A stretch of DNA of 13,475 nt from Peptoniphilus sp. (GTDB taxonomy: Bacteria > Bacillota > Clostridia > Tissierellales > Peptoniphilaceae): NCBI GenBank assembly GCA_029983555.1, contig JASBZH010000038.1, forward strand, positions 1 through 13,475, given 5' to 3'. Every line of letters starts with the position of its first letter. Position 1 is the stretch's first letter. The position numbers and the translations under genes were made by a program. Shown here piece by piece: positions 13,288 through 13,475 of this stretch. Under the pieces are notes generated by a model that did not search any database, was not told where the DNA came from, and was given only the letters and a program-made list of their open reading frames with translations.

Positions 13288-13370
13288 ATCTTTAATAATA
13301 TGTAATGAGCTTTGCCCATTCTGGAATAATTAAAGCAAAATATTTTACTAATTTTAAAAGGAGTATTTTT

Positions 13371-13416
13371 AAAAATAAAAAGTCTATCAACGAAGTTCGT
13401 CTTACGTCGGTAGACT
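13371..13416 (-). terminator. Terminator of the rRNA operon
   Basis: On the minus strand, just after the 5S gene, AGTCTACCGACG pairs with CGTTGATAGACT (one mismatch, one G-U) around a 12-nt loop, and TTTTTATTTTT follows. This is the normal end of an rRNA transcript. Confidence 0.85.
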
Positions 13417-13422
13417 CTTTAA

Positions 13423-13475
13423 CTGGCAATAACTTACTCTCCCAGGTCGTCGCCAACCAAGTACCATCAGCGGAT
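13423..13475 (-). rRNA. rrf: 5S ribosomal RNA, 3' end (cut by the window edge)
   Basis: The reverse strand reads CCGCTGATGGTAC, then GGTTGGCGACGACCTGGGAG and AGTAAGTTATTGCCAG, the conserved second half of Firmicutes 5S rRNA including the helix IV/V region and the 3' strand of helix I. The exact 3' end, near 13423, is estimated. The 5' half, and presumably the 23S and 16S genes, lie beyond the right edge. Confidence 0.9.

Noticed and set aside
13292..13390. A 32-codon minus-strand frame encoding a hydrophobic peptide (ending IPEWAKLITYY) followed by a terminator
   Set aside because: Its only start is a TTG inside the rRNA terminator hairpin, with no ribosome binding site. Position before a terminator is suggestive but not enough.

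Overview
The window is strongly AT-rich. It carries ordinary Firmicutes-type signals: AGGAGG-like ribosome binding sites, TATAAT -10 boxes and many hairpin-plus-T-run terminators. An oxygen-sensitive class III ribonucleotide reductase and an NfnAB-type flavin enzyme point to a strict anaerobe. The overall look fits a low-GC anaerobic coccus of the Tissierellia/Peptoniphilaceae kind (Anaerococcus, Peptoniphilus, Finegoldia). That placement is inference from gene content and composition, not a database match.

Layout. (1) 104-3500, minus strand: a peptide-antibiotic type sensing and transport module, in transcription order response regulator, ABC ATPase, ABC-2 permease, histidine kinase. The ATPase has glutamate where most ABC proteins have the Q-loop glutamine, as in LanF/BcrA-type ATPases. 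The kinase gene has no ATG, GTG or TTG that would include its membrane segment. (2) 3535-5551, minus strand: proB-proA, the first two steps of proline synthesis. The response regulator gene follows only 34 nt behind proA and has its own terminator, so it probably rides on the pro transcript. The ABC-kinase genes start afresh behind a direct repeat that may be the regulator's binding site. (3) 5686-7989, plus strand: one 767-residue protein joining both NfnAB subunits (ferredoxin:NADP/NAD electron-bifurcating transhydrogenase), with an inverted repeat resembling a Rex operator over its promoter. (4) 8062-8868, minus strand: a DsbA/SpxH-like thioredoxin-fold protein with no cysteine at all. (5) 9054-11671, plus strand: nrdD-nrdG, anaerobic ribonucleotide reductase and its radical-SAM activase, behind two NrdR boxes spaced exactly 31 bp. 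(6) 11768-12418, minus strand: an unrecognised membrane-anchored protein. (7) 12618-13094, plus strand: a hotdog-fold thioesterase with a long perfect palindrome over its -10 box. (8) 13423-13475, minus strand: the 3' end of a 5S rRNA, the tail of an rRNA operon running in from the right, with its terminator.

Most genes are housekeeping or redox functions of an anaerobe. I found no mobile element, CRISPR array, tRNA or prophage. I do not see a wholly new multi-gene system. The points most worth a second look are the cysteine-free DsbA-like protein, the non-canonical start of the kinase, the regulator placed in the pro operon, the fused NfnAB with its redox-type operator, and the palindrome before the thioesterase gene.
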